A stretch of 64,000 nucleotides of DNA from Oligoflexia bacterium (GTDB lineage: Bacteria; Bdellovibrionota_G; JANQFH01): contig JANQFH010000068.1 of NCBI GenBank assembly GCA_028277945.1, positions 248,001 to 312,000 on the forward strand, in the 5' to 3' direction. Of this stretch, positions 10,361 through 19,065 are shown one piece after another. The notes beneath the pieces are model-generated. The model did not search any database. It had not been told where the DNA came from and worked only from the letters and a program-made list of their open reading frames with translations. Within the stretch, counting starts at the first letter, position 1. Every line of letters starts with the position of its first letter. The position numbers and the translations under genes were made by a program.

Positions 10361-11384
10361 AGGTGACGCCAAAAATGTAGTGCAGTCCTACTAAGGAATC
10401 GACCAGAGCGATTACCGGTACATCTTCTCCTAGTAGGGGTATTTCAACGCTGCACCTCAGCTCAAAGTCTTTGAATAAGTTGAAGCCGACAAAAGGACTG
10501 ATCGTCCAGAGGTATCCCTCGGGTAGGGATGCCTTGCTTTTACTGATGGAAGTGAAATCAATCGTGAAACTGTCAAACTCACCAGAGAGAAAGTAGAGTA
10601 ACGCGGTTTCAACGCCTAACTGATATCGCTTTAAGAACGGCCAAGTGGCTAGCAGGTTGAGGAGAAACTCCTCACCGTAATCAACGCTGAGGTTGCCAAC
10701 GGCTTGGTTTATCAACCCGAGGGTTGGATCGATGCCGATCTGAAAGGCCTGCAAGTAATCAACTTGGGCAGCAAGACGCAGGCGAAATCCCAGCTCTTTT
10801 TTAAACTGCAACGGACCCAACGCCTTGCTAAATTGCAGCGCCAGCAGCAGATCGGTCTGCCCACTACCAAGCGGCAGCTCGCGCGATGCACTGGCGCTGC
10901 TGTTCAACAGACCAATGCCGCTCTCTCCTGAGGGAAACTTTGCCTCTATACGTAGACCGCCTTCGAGCGCTAGCCTCTGCCAACGGAAAAGACGGTAGAG
11001 AAGCCAGAGACGAATATCACCGAGACCGACATCTTCACCATCCAAAACTTCTTGCTCAAAACGGTAGACCAGTGGCAACTCAATGGCGAGGGTAAGCGTG
11101 TCGGTGATGCCGTAATTGGCAAAGAGCTGCGCTCTGTGGTCAACAAACCTCTGGGGTCCTCCCGGAAAGAGACCGCTGCTGGTATCTTGACGGTTGCCGG
11201 AGGCGTCGAAGAAGTCGCCGCTCTTACTAAAGTCATAGATCAGGCCCACATGGCCTTGGCCGCGTTGGTTGGTGAGAGAGGGGTTTGTGGGGCCGGTGAG
11301 GAACCTCGCGTTGGCGTACTCAGTCGATGAGAACCAGCACAGTAAGCCGATGAGCAAAGAGCAACAGAGACGCGGCCTGAGCAT
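10350..11384 (-). CDS. Outer-membrane beta-barrel protein
   Basis: A 344-residue protein with a signal peptide ending near NARF (residues 1-27). The mature sequence is a series of amphipathic strands broken by turns and ends in an aromatic residue (VTYAY), the usual outer-membrane assembly signal. The pattern resembles DUF3187-like transporter barrels, but I cannot confirm the family. It is the first gene of a two-gene unit with the metalloprotease-barrel gene, whose start it overlaps. The 160 bp on its other side separate it from a divergent gene and hold a promoter for that gene. Confidence 0.7.
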   Translation of the reverse strand: MLRPRLCCSLLIGLLCWFSSTEYANARFLTGPTNPSLTNQRGQGHVGLIYDFSKSGDFFDASGNRQDTSSGLFPGGPQRFVDHRAQLFANYGITDTLTLAIELPLVYRFEQEVLDGEDVGLGDIRLWLLYRLFRWQRLALEGGLRIEAKFPSGESGIGLLNSSASASRELPLGSGQTDLLLALQFSKALGPLQFKKELGFRLRLAAQVDYLQAFQIGIDPTLGLINQAVGNLSVDYGEEFLLNLLATWPFLKRYQLGVETALLYFLSGEFDSFTIDFTSISKSKASLPEGYLWTISPFVGFNLFKDFELRCSVEIPLLGEDVPVIALVDSLVGLHYIFGVTYAY

Positions 11385-11449
11385 GTCGGCACTGGATCAG
11401 ACAAACCAATCTTTGTCAATATTGTTAAATAGTTAGCTTAGGGAGCGGC

Positions 11450-11479
11450 TTGACCACCACCGCGCCATTACGTTATAAT
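11450..11479 (+). promoter_or_regulatory. Sigma-70-type promoter
   Basis: A -35 element TTGACC (11450-11455) and a perfect -10 TATAAT (11474-11479) are 18 bp apart. Transcription would start near 11486, leaving a leader of about 60 bases before the ATG at 11545. This is one of the clearest promoters in the window. Confidence 0.7.
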
Positions 11480-11544
11480 GCAAAGAAAACAATGAGATAA
11501 TTTCTTCGTGCAGATTGTCATCAAGCGACTTAAAGGAGGGGAGG

Positions 11545-12147
11545 ATGACAAGAGCCACTAGGGACAGAACCACCATTGCCCATACCCCACTACCGGAGTT
11601 CTTCCACGATCTGGTGGCGCGTACTGCCCGCCGGCAGCGTTTGCAGCTTAAGCAGGAGACTACCCACTATCTGGTCAACCTGTTGCACGCTTTTGCTCGT
11701 GCTGAGGAGCTTTTTAAGCGCGATTCCGAGACCCTTGCCAGCCTCTTTCTTGAATCCACCCAAGACATCCCCCACCAGCAGCGCTTGCAGCTGCTAAAGC
11801 GGGTGGGCGATGTGGCTCTCTACGTCAGTGGTTTTTTTAGCGATAGCCTTAACCACAAGCTTGTGGATGTGGACTATTACATTTCTATGGGGGGCAGTGC
11901 CTATGCCAGCCTTGAGTCCTTGGTGCGTGGTTCCCTGTCGGCTTCACTCTATGGTGAGTTGGCAGCGAAGTTCTACTATTTGGTAGACTTGCTGTCGCAC
12001 ATCAGTGAAGAAAAAGCGCTCACCAGCAATGAAGACATCCTGCGACTCTATGAGCGCTGGTTGCGTACAGGCAGTCAACGGCTCTACAAAAAGCTTGTGC
12101 ATCACGGCATCTTGCCTGCAAATCAAAGTACGAGCAACGACCACTAA
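11545..12147 (+). CDS. Conserved-looking helical protein of unknown function
   Basis: A 200-residue soluble protein with no signal peptide. The ATG at 11545 is chosen over an in-frame TTG at 11515 because an extended AAAGGAGGGGAGG lies directly before it. The sequence is nearly all alpha-helical, with many Leu, Arg and Tyr residues and no cysteine. A Gly-Gly stretch near residue 117 (YYISMGGSAYASL) is the most distinctive segment and could be a turn or ligand site. I do not recognise the family. It has its own promoter and is followed after 47 bp by a PilZ gene on the same strand, so co-expression is plausible. Confidence 0.65.
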   Translation: MTRATRDRTTIAHTPLPEFFHDLVARTARRQRLQLKQETTHYLVNLLHAFARAEELFKRDSETLASLFLESTQDIPHQQRLQLLKRVGDVALYVSGFFSDSLNHKLVDVDYYISMGGSAYASLESLVRGSLSASLYGELAAKFYYLVDLLSHISEEKALTSNEDILRLYERWLRTGSQRLYKKLVHHGILPANQSTSNDH

Positions 12148-12194
12148 GCCTGATTTTCCTTGACACCCATCTCGCTTTGACATTTGTCTAGCTC

Positions 12195-12533
12195 ATGGCA
12201 ACACAGGAAAAACGTAAAGCCACACGGGTGCCGCTAAAATTGCAGGTAGACTGTCAATTTGCAGGCAACTTCCTCTTTGAGTACGCCACCGATATTAGCC
12301 AACACGGTATTTTTATTCAGTCAGAAAAACCGCTGGCACCTGGAAGCGAAGTTACCTTGCAGTTTACGTTGCCAGAAGGCCAACAGACCATCGAGGTTGC
12401 TGGCAAGGTCATTTGGGTCAACAAAAAAACCGAATCAAGCCGCAACCCGGGTATGGGAGTACAGTTCACTCGCATCAACGACATCGATAAAGAGACCATC
12501 ACCTCCCTGGTGCGCCGGCTCGCTGTACTCTGA
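12195..12533 (+). CDS. PilZ domain protein
   Basis: A 112-residue single-domain protein. It has RKATR at residues 6-10 and DISQHG at 35-40, which match the RxxxR and (D/N)xSxxG motifs that bind cyclic di-GMP in PilZ domains. The rest (GKVIWVNKK and GMGVQFTRI) follows the beta-barrel pattern of the small PilZ paralogues abundant in myxobacteria (TIGR02266-type). It is probably a cytoplasmic c-di-GMP-responsive adaptor. No partner enzyme such as a GGDEF protein is encoded nearby, so its output is unknown. It is convergent with the OmpA-like gene. Confidence 0.85.
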   Translation: MATQEKRKATRVPLKLQVDCQFAGNFLFEYATDISQHGIFIQSEKPLAPGSEVTLQFTLPEGQQTIEVAGKVIWVNKKTESSRNPGMGVQFTRINDIDKETITSLVRRLAVL

Positions 12534-12556
12534 AATCACCTGAAATTTCGAATTGA

Positions 12557-13966
12557 TTAGGGTTTCTTAGGGGCTGTCTCTGCCTGCTCTTTGCTGGGGA
12601 GTTCTAGTTTAAACTCGATACGTCGGTTGCGCGCTCTACCTGCAGCGGTGCGGTTGTCGGCAATGGGCTCGGCTTCACCCTTGGCAATAACCTTAAGTCG
12701 ATCAGGGCCGACACCCTTGGATATAAGGTACTGTCGTACAGCCTCGGCCCGCTCTTGGCTGAGCTTTTTGTTGAGGGCATCGCTGCCGGTGCTATCTGTA
12801 TGCCCTTCAATGGTGAGTTGGATTTCCGGACGCTCCATGAGCACCTCAGCAGCGCGGTTGAGAACCGGATAGGAGATGACATCAATAAGGCTACTGCTGC
12901 TACTGTATTTGATGCCTTCGATGACACCGGCAAACTCTTGCAACCCTGTGTCGGGACAGCCATCTTTATCAAGAAACTCGTTGATGGTCTCGGCATCGTT
13001 GGGACACAAATCGGCAATATCAGCGACACCATCTTCGTCATTGTCGGCATCCACACAACCATCGTCATCGGCAAAGCCATCTTTGTCTTCTGCCTGGTTT
13101 GGGCACTTATCCTTGGTATCTACGATTCCGTCGGCATCGTTGTCAGCGTCGACACAGCCGTCGGCATCTTCAAAGGTATCCAGGTCTTCGGCGTCATTAG
13201 GACACTTATCGTTGCTGTCGGCAATACCATCACCATCATTGTCTAGGTCCGGGCAGCCATCTTCGTCTTCAAAGCCATCACGGTCTTCAGCCTCTTTGGG
13301 GCAGGCATCTGCTGAATCCCCAATGCCATCACCATCACGATCAGACTTACCTTTAAAGAGATCGATGTAGCCAACCAGGCCAAGGGTAAACTCAAAGTTG
13401 GTCTCAGATTCACTCAGTAGGGTGAGGCCGCGTACCTCGGCGCGCAAAGCAACAGAGCGTAAGAAGAACCACTTGAGGCCGGCCGCATACGCCAATGAAA
13501 AATCCGTATCAGAAACATCTGGAATAGAGGCGTCTAACGTATAACCACCAAGACCGACGCTGGCGTAAGGCGTCCAAAAGTGGTTGGCAAAGAGATTGCC
13601 GACCACGCTACCGTGGTAGGTAAACAGATCGACATCGATGGCAGCAGCATCGGTGCGCACGTAAGAGAGCGCCAGCTCCAAATCGATAAAGTTGAACAGC
13701 GCATAACCGAGTCGCAGCCCATAAGTAGGTGCGTCTTCAAGCAGGCTGCCCGAGAAGAGTTGGTCGTCAAGAAAGATGTGCCAGCCCTGCTGGATGCCAA
13801 AGATTAGGTTGCCCGCGTGGTTTGGCGGCTGGGTCCTTGCGGTCTCGGGCTCGCTTGCCTCAGCACGCAGCCCGGGTGCCGAGATGGTGGCAAGGCTTAG
13901 TCCAAGCAACAAGGGCAAGGTTAGGCGGCAGAAGCGATGTTGTCTCTTAAGGCTGTGGTGCGGCAA
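12557..13966 (-). CDS. OmpA-family protein with N-terminal barrel and TSP type-3 repeats
   Basis: A 469-residue outer-membrane protein in three parts. There is an N-terminal eight-strand-like barrel (about 40-205). A calcium-binding thrombospondin type-3 repeat region (about 215-345) has many DxDxDG motifs and paired cysteines. A C-terminal OmpA peptidoglycan-binding domain (about 360-455) has IEGHTDSTG and ARNRRIEF. I place the start at TTG 13966 because GGAG lies 6 bases before it and a good signal peptide follows directly; starts further upstream lack a ribosome-binding site. It probably links the outer membrane to the cell wall. Confidence 0.85.
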   Translation of the reverse strand: MPHHSLKRQHRFCRLTLPLLLGLSLATISAPGLRAEASEPETARTQPPNHAGNLIFGIQQGWHIFLDDQLFSGSLLEDAPTYGLRLGYALFNFIDLELALSYVRTDAAAIDVDLFTYHGSVVGNLFANHFWTPYASVGLGGYTLDASIPDVSDTDFSLAYAAGLKWFFLRSVALRAEVRGLTLLSESETNFEFTLGLVGYIDLFKGKSDRDGDGIGDSADACPKEAEDRDGFEDEDGCPDLDNDGDGIADSNDKCPNDAEDLDTFEDADGCVDADNDADGIVDTKDKCPNQAEDKDGFADDDGCVDADNDEDGVADIADLCPNDAETINEFLDKDGCPDTGLQEFAGVIEGIKYSSSSSLIDVISYPVLNRAAEVLMERPEIQLTIEGHTDSTGSDALNKKLSQERAEAVRQYLISKGVGPDRLKVIAKGEAEPIADNRTAAGRARNRRIEFKLELPSKEQAETAPKKP

Positions 13967-14077
13967 TGCTCTCTCCTGACACAGATGCTCCCTATCAGAT
14001 CGCTGCCGGGATGGCAACGCCGCAGCCAAGCGCCTGTTGGCTGCTGATCAGCGTGGACGCAGTACAGGGAGTATGGT

Positions 14078-15256
14078 ATGGGCGAGGCTGCGGATACCAT
14101 GTTACTTCGTGATGCACTAGAGGCCCGAGAACAGCAGTGGCTGGCGGCCTATGCTTTAAAGAGTGCAGACTCTCGTGGGCGCCAAAAGACCGAGCCGCCA
14201 CCGCGCTTTCGTACGGACTTCCAGCGCGATCGTGATCGTATTATCCACTCTGCCGCCTTCCGTCGTTTGGAGTATAAGACTCAGGTCTTTGTCAACCACG
14301 AGGGCGATCACTACCGCACCCGTCTGACCCATACCATTGAGGCAGCACAGATTGGCAAGGCGATTGCCCGGGCACTCTCTCTCAATGAGGACTATACCGA
14401 GGCGGTCATTCTCGCGCATGATCTTGGGCATACACCGTTTGGACATGCTGGCGAGCGGGTGATGAATGAGTTGATGCGTGATCACGGCGGTTTTGAACAC
14501 AATTTACAGAGCCTGCGTGTGGTCGATCTGCTGGAATTTCGCTATCCGGGTTTCCGTGGTCTCAACCTCACTTATGAGGTACGTGAAGGTATTGCCAAAC
14601 ACTCCACCCCCTACGACAACGTCCAGACACAAGCCGAGTTTCATCCGCATGAGTCTTCACCCCTTGAGGCACAGATTGCCGACATTGCCGATGAGATTGC
14701 CTACAACAACCACGATGTTGATGACGGCCTCTCAGGTAAGCTCTTATCTGCTGCCGAACTCGAAGAGGTAACCCTCTTTCGTGAAGCGCAACAGCAGGTA
14801 CATAAACGTCACAGCAATAGAAGTGCGCAAGAGCTTAAGCACGTCATCATTTCAACGATGATTGCCATGTTGGTTCACGATCTTATTGAAAACAGTGCAG
14901 CCAATCTTAAGCAGCATAAAATAGACTCGCTACAAGATGTGCGTGCTCATAAAGGCCGTCTCATTGGTTTTAGTGCTGCCATGGAAAAAAAGAAAGAGGA
15001 ACTAAAAGATCACCTTATGCAAAACATGTATAAGCACTGGCGCGTAATCCGTATGGAAGAAAAGGCGCGGCGTATTCTCACCGACCTCTTTAACGCCTAC
15101 ATGGAGCGCGAAGAACAGATGCCACGGCAGTACCGGGAGAAGTGTATTGCTGGCACGTCCATGGCACGAATGATTTGTGATTACCTCGCCGGCATGACCG
15201 ATCGCTTTGCGCTCAATGAGTACAAACGCTTTTTTGATCCCTACGAGCGTGTCTAA
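14078..15256 (+). CDS. dgt: Deoxyguanosinetriphosphate triphosphohydrolase-like protein
   Basis: A 392-residue HD-superfamily enzyme that should hydrolyse dNTPs to a nucleoside and triphosphate. The dGTPase signature is intact: FRTDFQRDRDRIIHSAAFRRL near the N-terminus, the first metal histidine in RLTHTIEAAQIG (H85), the HD pair in LAHDLGHTPFGHAGE (H114-D115), and DEIAYNNHD downstream. The length fits the type 2 (deltaproteobacterial and alphaproteobacterial) branch, which is shorter than E. coli Dgt. GGGAG lies 6 bases before the ATG. The 3' end overlaps the convergent M50 protease gene by 4 bp. Confidence 0.9.
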   Translation: MGEAADTMLLRDALEAREQQWLAAYALKSADSRGRQKTEPPPRFRTDFQRDRDRIIHSAAFRRLEYKTQVFVNHEGDHYRTRLTHTIEAAQIGKAIARALSLNEDYTEAVILAHDLGHTPFGHAGERVMNELMRDHGGFEHNLQSLRVVDLLEFRYPGFRGLNLTYEVREGIAKHSTPYDNVQTQAEFHPHESSPLEAQIADIADEIAYNNHDVDDGLSGKLLSAAELEEVTLFREAQQQVHKRHSNRSAQELKHVIISTMIAMLVHDLIENSAANLKQHKIDSLQDVRAHKGRLIGFSAAMEKKKEELKDHLMQNMYKHWRVIRMEEKARRILTDLFNAYMEREEQMPRQYREKCIAGTSMARMICDYLAGMTDRFALNEYKRFFDPYERV

Positions 15257-16110
15257 GCCGGACCGAGCTGAATTGGTACGGGTGGAAAGGTGATGAGAAA
15301 GAAGATCACTCCGAGGATGCCAAAGACAAAGCGGCGCCGATCAATCGGCTGAGAGTCATCCATAGTGGGTGGGTGTTTTAACTTTACCAAGAAATAGATC
15401 AGCAGCAGAAACACCAGAAATGCCGGCGAAAAAAAGGCAGTCAAGATAACAAAGGCGAGAAAAACCAAACGATAGATCTTGGCGCTGCTTTTGTAAAAGA
15501 GCGCGTAGACAATGTGGCCGCCATCAAGTTGACCAATGGGAATCAAGTTGAGGGCCGTGACAAACATCCCCGCCCAGCCCGCGAAACCAATTGGGTGTAG
15601 CAAGAGATCGCTTCCTTCAGGCAGCGACCCGTGGATGATATGGGTGAGGGTGGCGAAGAGCAATGAATCTCCCAGACGTAGGTATCCCGTTTCTAATTCT
15701 GCGGCGGGCAGTACCTCTGAGAGGGCAATGCCTACGATCGTCACCGGCAGAGCAACCACCACGCCAGCAACCGGTCCCATGATGCCGATGTCAAAGAGCG
15801 CTTTGCGGTTAGGAATCACCCCTTGCATTTTGATGACCGCACCACAGGTGCCAAAGATGTTGAGGGGGAAAGGAATGAAGTAGGGTAGCGAGGCAGCCAC
15901 GCCATAATAGCGCGCAGTGATGTAGTGTCCAAGTTCGTGCAGTAGCAGAATGGCCATCAGGCAGATCGAGTAAGCCACACCCTGCACCAACGTGGTCGAG
16001 ATGCAGGTGAGCACAAAGAGCAGCAGGTGCAGCCGCGCCCTCTTTAGGAAGTGGATGAGGACTCCTCCTGATGGTGTATATGGTCGGTTGCTCGGATTCA
16101 GGCGGCCCAT
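15253..16110 (-). CDS. Site-2-type (M50) membrane metalloprotease
   Basis: A 285-residue polytopic membrane protein. The zinc motif HELGH lies in the helix LLLHELGHYITARYYG, and the second motif NLIPIGQLDGGH supplies the aspartate ligand, as in site-2 proteases. About six hydrophobic segments are visible. The ATG at 16110 is chosen because the longer frame would run across the divergent khpA start. There is no PDZ domain, so it belongs to the compact M50 group, not the RseP type. The substrate is unknown; proteins like this cleave membrane-anchored regulators. Confidence 0.85.
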   Translation of the reverse strand: MGRLNPSNRPYTPSGGVLIHFLKRARLHLLLFVLTCISTTLVQGVAYSICLMAILLLHELGHYITARYYGVAASLPYFIPFPLNIFGTCGAVIKMQGVIPNRKALFDIGIMGPVAGVVVALPVTIVGIALSEVLPAAELETGYLRLGDSLLFATLTHIIHGSLPEGSDLLLHPIGFAGWAGMFVTALNLIPIGQLDGGHIVYALFYKSSAKIYRLVFLAFVILTAFFSPAFLVFLLLIYFLVKLKHPPTMDDSQPIDRRRFVFGILGVIFFLITFPPVPIQLGPA

Positions 16111-16254
16111 TATGCTGCAACGCCCTTTCAATACAAGCCTTTTGTCTTTGTGGTGGCATGGCCGCGGCAAGCGCAGCTCAGCTTGCTTTTTTTTTGCAGC
16201 AGTGTTAGCATTGAATAATAAATATTTGAAATAATTAAACTTTTCTTGCAGAAG

Positions 16255-16485
16255 ATGAAGGGCCTTGTAGAAATCATTGCCAAGTCGCTTGTGGACGATG
16301 CCGACGCGGTTGAGGTCGAGTTGGTCGATGGCACCCACACCTCCGTGATCAAGCTCAAAGTAGCTAAAGACGATATTGGTAAGGTAATTGGTAAGAAGGG
16401 CGCCAACGCCAACGCCATCCGTACCATCCTAGATGCCGTGGGCGGCAAGATGAACAAGCGCTACGTTCTTGAGATTCTCGAATAA
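16255..16485 (+). CDS. khpA: KH-domain RNA-binding protein KhpA
   Basis: A 76-residue protein that is almost entirely one KH domain, with the conserved GKVIGKKG loop (residues 41-48) that contacts RNA. The N-terminus MKGLVEIIAKSLVDD is typical of KhpA, which supports the ATG at 16255 over an in-frame TTG at 16246. KhpA proteins bind many transcripts and often pair with KhpB; no KhpB gene is in the window. In many bacteria khpA sits between rpsP and rimM, but that context is absent here. The Shine-Dalgarno sequence is poor. Confidence 0.9.
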   Translation: MKGLVEIIAKSLVDDADAVEVELVDGTHTSVIKLKVAKDDIGKVIGKKGANANAIRTILDAVGGKMNKRYVLEILE

Positions 16486-16634
16486 TACGCAAAACTGTCG
16501 CAGCTGCTGATTGTCAGCCGCTCTGACGCAACTCTGGAAGACAGCGCTGTTTTCGTGCCAACCTTTTATTTTCATTAACGAATATCTTTCGAAGCCGATC
16601 CCCTCTCTGCCGTGGTATAAAGGTTGCAGCAGAT

Positions 16635-17648
16635 ATGGCTATGTTCCATCTTGGTGCCGAGAAGCTGCGCGAGCTGCTTTTATTCGTGTCCGTTGCGACA
16701 GTTGCGATCGCCTGTGAGCAAAGCCCCTTTTATGTCGATCAGACCTTCCCAGATGAGGGTGAAGAGGAGGTGTCCCGCTCCACTGCGATTATTGTCACCT
16801 TTATGTCCGAGGGCAGGATTCCTGAGGAGTTTATCAACCCTGACTACTTTAAACTGGTGTACTTGGGTCGTAACTATCGGCCTAGTTCTACCGCGTCGAA
16901 GCGCCAGAGCCCCTCGTTGGCTGACGACAGAGAGACGGAGAGTGATGCAACAGGCGAAAACGCCACGAGTGAGGAAACAGTCGCGAGTGAAGACGGCGGT
17001 ACCAACAAGCGTATCGGTGTCTACATCCTTGATGAAGAGACAGGTCAGGGCAGGGACAAAAAGCAGATTAAAACTCGTGTGGCACTTGCACCGCTGGATC
17101 CTCTTGATCAGGGTTTTCATCGCGTCTCGATCTCGGCAGTGGTAGATAGAGAAGAGTTTGTGGATGAAGAGGGCAACCGACTCCAACGGGACGTCGAAGC
17201 CACCTTTGAAACAGCGAGCACACCAGGGGTGAAGAACCCCAAGATTGTCTCTACCATCCCAGAAGATCTCTTTGCCGAGCGTAACGTTGAGCTACATCCT
17301 GATCAGAAAATCCTGTTAATGTTTGATCGTCCCATTGGCATTGACGCGGTTAAAGAGGCGATCCGCCTCACTCTAGTTGGTGGTTTGACCCAGACATCGC
17401 AGGCGGTCGATTTCCAAGTTCGTCTCCATGACAATCCTGAACCGCAAAGGGCTAACTTTCGTTTGCGTGAGTATGAAGTTGAACTAGGTGCCTTTGGCGA
17501 CGACCAACTACGTCTATCGTTTCAAAGCAAGCGTGACCAAAAGAGGGTAAGCATTGCTGTTACGAGCGATGGTGAGCAAGAGTCGATCGAACTCGAGGAG
17601 GGAGAGGTGCTGCTGGATGAAGAGGGAGAGGTGGTGGATGCTGTATAG
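16635..17648 (+). CDS. Lipoprotein with Ig-like (Big_5/SbsA-type) domains
   Basis: A 337-residue protein. Its signal ends in a lipobox VAIAC, so lipid attachment at cysteine 27 is predicted. Two segments (about 30-70 and 190-300) read like bacterial Ig-like Big_5 domains, with the usual FPDEGEEEVSRSTAIIVTF and PEDLFAERNVELHPDQKI type of opening. Between them is a Ser/Thr/Glu-rich linker. The last 25 residues are very acidic. The stop codon overlaps the start of the next gene by 11 bp, indicating translational coupling. The function is probably structural, at the inner face of the outer membrane or at the surface. Confidence 0.7.
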   Translation: MAMFHLGAEKLRELLLFVSVATVAIACEQSPFYVDQTFPDEGEEEVSRSTAIIVTFMSEGRIPEEFINPDYFKLVYLGRNYRPSSTASKRQSPSLADDRETESDATGENATSEETVASEDGGTNKRIGVYILDEETGQGRDKKQIKTRVALAPLDPLDQGFHRVSISAVVDREEFVDEEGNRLQRDVEATFETASTPGVKNPKIVSTIPEDLFAERNVELHPDQKILLMFDRPIGIDAVKEAIRLTLVGGLTQTSQAVDFQVRLHDNPEPQRANFRLREYEVELGAFGDDQLRLSFQSKRDQKRVSIAVTSDGEQESIELEEGEVLLDEEGEVVDAV

Positions 17649-18315
17649 AGATGGCAAGACCTTGGCGATGCTTGCAGGCATGGCGATTTTATTGGCAACG
17701 GTGTCATTTAAGGGCAAGCCAGCGTCTGCACAGTCTTGGTACCAACCCGGATTTTCTCCTTATTCTCAGGGAGGTACTTACGGTTGGACCAACGGCGGTT
17801 ATGCCCCGTTACCGATCGATCCCTATAGTCGGTCTTACGGTTACTCTCGGGGATCCTATGGTCTTGGTTACAACCAGCCGTTTGCTGCCAACTCTCCAGG
17901 TGCACAAGTCCGCGATCGTCTTCTCGGCAGCGCTTTTGGTGCAAACGGAAATCCACTGCAGCCTTTTTTGAGTGTCTTTACTGGCAAGGGTTCTTTTACC
18001 TCTCGATTGCTGCGTGGCGCAGCCAACATCATCCCGCGTGCCTATCTCATACATGAATTAACCGGTGGCAAGCTGGGTCGCAACGCCTTCGATAGCTACG
18101 CCAATCTTGCTCTGCAATCGGCTCTGGGTATGCCGATAGGCGGTCCTAATTTGGCTCTGCCCCTGTCGCCATACAGCGCCGGCAATCAGACTTATGCGCC
18201 TGGTTATCGTCCAGGGGCATTTGCCAAACTCACTCCTTGTGAACAACAAAAGCAGTTTGGCGTCACCCAGGCAGTTAGCACTCTTAACAAAGATCTTATT
18301 CGTATCCTGTACTAA
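17638..18315 (+). CDS. Exported Gly/Tyr/Pro-rich protein of unknown function
   Basis: A 225-residue protein starting at ATG 17638, just before the stop of the preceding lipoprotein gene, with AGAGGGAGAGG upstream. Residues 1-31 are a signal peptide with probable cleavage after ASA. Residues about 32-90 are rich in Tyr, Gly, Ser and Pro with short repeated G-Y and Y-G units, like matrix or coat proteins. The C-terminal half is less biased and contains hydrophobic helices. I recognise no family. Coupling to the Ig-like lipoprotein suggests that the two act together at the cell envelope. Confidence 0.6.
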   Translation: MLYRDGKTLAMLAGMAILLATVSFKGKPASAQSWYQPGFSPYSQGGTYGWTNGGYAPLPIDPYSRSYGYSRGSYGLGYNQPFAANSPGAQVRDRLLGSAFGANGNPLQPFLSVFTGKGSFTSRLLRGAANIIPRAYLIHELTGGKLGRNAFDSYANLALQSALGMPIGGPNLALPLSPYSAGNQTYAPGYRPGAFAKLTPCEQQKQFGVTQAVSTLNKDLIRILY

Positions 18316-18348
18316 CCTAGATTATTCGCGATCGTCAGCTGTATCCTC

Positions 18349-18756
18349 TCAGGTCAGGCCCTGTATTAGCGCGAAATCTCTCGGCGAGACGATCTTAACA
18401 TCTTTGTAGCCTTTGAGTGGCAGGAGGTGTCGTCGATCTCCGGTAATGAGCCACTGAGCTCTAGCTTCTATGGCGCACTCCAAAATGCGGTTATCTGTCT
18501 CGTCCTTCTCTACCACAGAGAGCCGCTCCGTAGGATAGACCATCGTGCTATGAGTAGTAATGACGGAAACGATTTCCTCAATTTCGTCTTTCTTTAGGTA
18601 AAATTTCTTTCCTACTATGCAACGAAATTCAGTAAGAATATCTGGAGAGGTAGCGTGTTGAAAACGACTTGCTAGAATAGCACGTAGTATTTTATCTGGG
18701 AAGCCGCCCGGGAAAACGAACGCTGCAATAAGCACGTTCGTATCACATACGATCAT
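18349..18756 (-). CDS. PIN-domain toxin (putative endoribonuclease)
   Basis: A 135-residue PIN-fold protein of the COG1569 type. The acidic metal-binding residues are all present: D5 in MIVCDTNVL, E43 in LTEFRCIVG, D88 in DETDNRILE and D107 in ITGDRRHL. Proteins like this are Mg-dependent RNases held inactive by a cognate antitoxin. It overlaps the upstream antitoxin gene by 4 bp (ATGA), the standard arrangement for a toxin-antitoxin pair. It is complete, with no frameshift. The RNA target cannot be read from the sequence. Confidence 0.85.
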   Translation of the reverse strand: MIVCDTNVLIAAFVFPGGFPDKILRAILASRFQHATSPDILTEFRCIVGKKFYLKKDEIEEIVSVITTHSTMVYPTERLSVVEKDETDNRILECAIEARAQWLITGDRRHLLPLKGYKDVKIVSPRDFALIQGLT

Positions 18757-18998
18757 TTCTCTCTTAGTTCATGCACCAAACGGTCTATGTCATCCTCTGA
18801 AGTTAGGTGCAACTTTCGTGCTTTACCAGCTAACTTTGATTGTATTGCCTCCAGTTTTCTGACACCTAGGTAGTAGCGTGCAGCCTCTTGGAGGATACCG
18901 CTGAAGGTACGATGTTCCTTTTTTGCGAGTTGCTTAAGACCCGCTTCCAACTCTGTTGGTAGGGTAATGCTAGCCTTTTTGACCGGGGAAGATTTCAT
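18753..18998 (-). CDS. Ribbon-helix-helix antitoxin
   Basis: An 81-residue protein with an N-terminal ribbon-helix-helix DNA-binding motif: the strand KKASITLP (about 7-14) is followed by two helices to about residue 45. The C-terminal helical tail probably wraps the PIN toxin. The ATG at 18998 is chosen because it sits 7 bases after a strong -10 element, so starts further upstream lie outside the transcript. Antitoxins of this kind repress their own operon by binding an inverted repeat, and one overlaps this promoter. Confidence 0.85.
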   Translation of the reverse strand: MKSSPVKKASITLPTELEAGLKQLAKKEHRTFSGILQEAARYYLGVRKLEAIQSKLAGKARKLHLTSEDDIDRLVHELREK

Positions 18999-19005
18999 AC
19001 TCTCT

Positions 19006-19034
19006 ATAGTAGGAAATAATCCTACTCCTGTCAA
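19006..19034 (-). promoter_or_regulatory. Promoter of the toxin-antitoxin operon
   Basis: On the minus strand, a consensus -35 TTGACA (19034-19029) and a -10 TACTAT (19011-19006) are separated by exactly 17 bp. Only 7 bases lie between the -10 and the antitoxin ATG, so transcription should start at or within a base or two of the start codon. The mRNA would be leaderless or nearly so. Confidence 0.75.
19008..19026. promoter_or_regulatory. Probable antitoxin operator (inverted repeat)
   Basis: A perfect 7-bp inverted repeat AGTAGGA / TCCTACT with a 5-base AATAA centre. It covers the -10 and most of the spacer of the toxin-antitoxin promoter, where a bound ribbon-helix-helix dimer pair would block RNA polymerase. 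The position and symmetry support autoregulation; the binding itself is inferred. Confidence 0.65.
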
Positions 19035-19065
19035 GGTCAATTTTGACGGTATGAATTTAGGGCAT

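Noticed and set aside
12755-13370. Plus-strand open frames across the OmpA gene
   Set aside because: They are shadows of the repetitive Asp-rich TSP3 coding sequence, giving Ser-rich or Ile/Val-rich nonsense with no ribosome-binding site.
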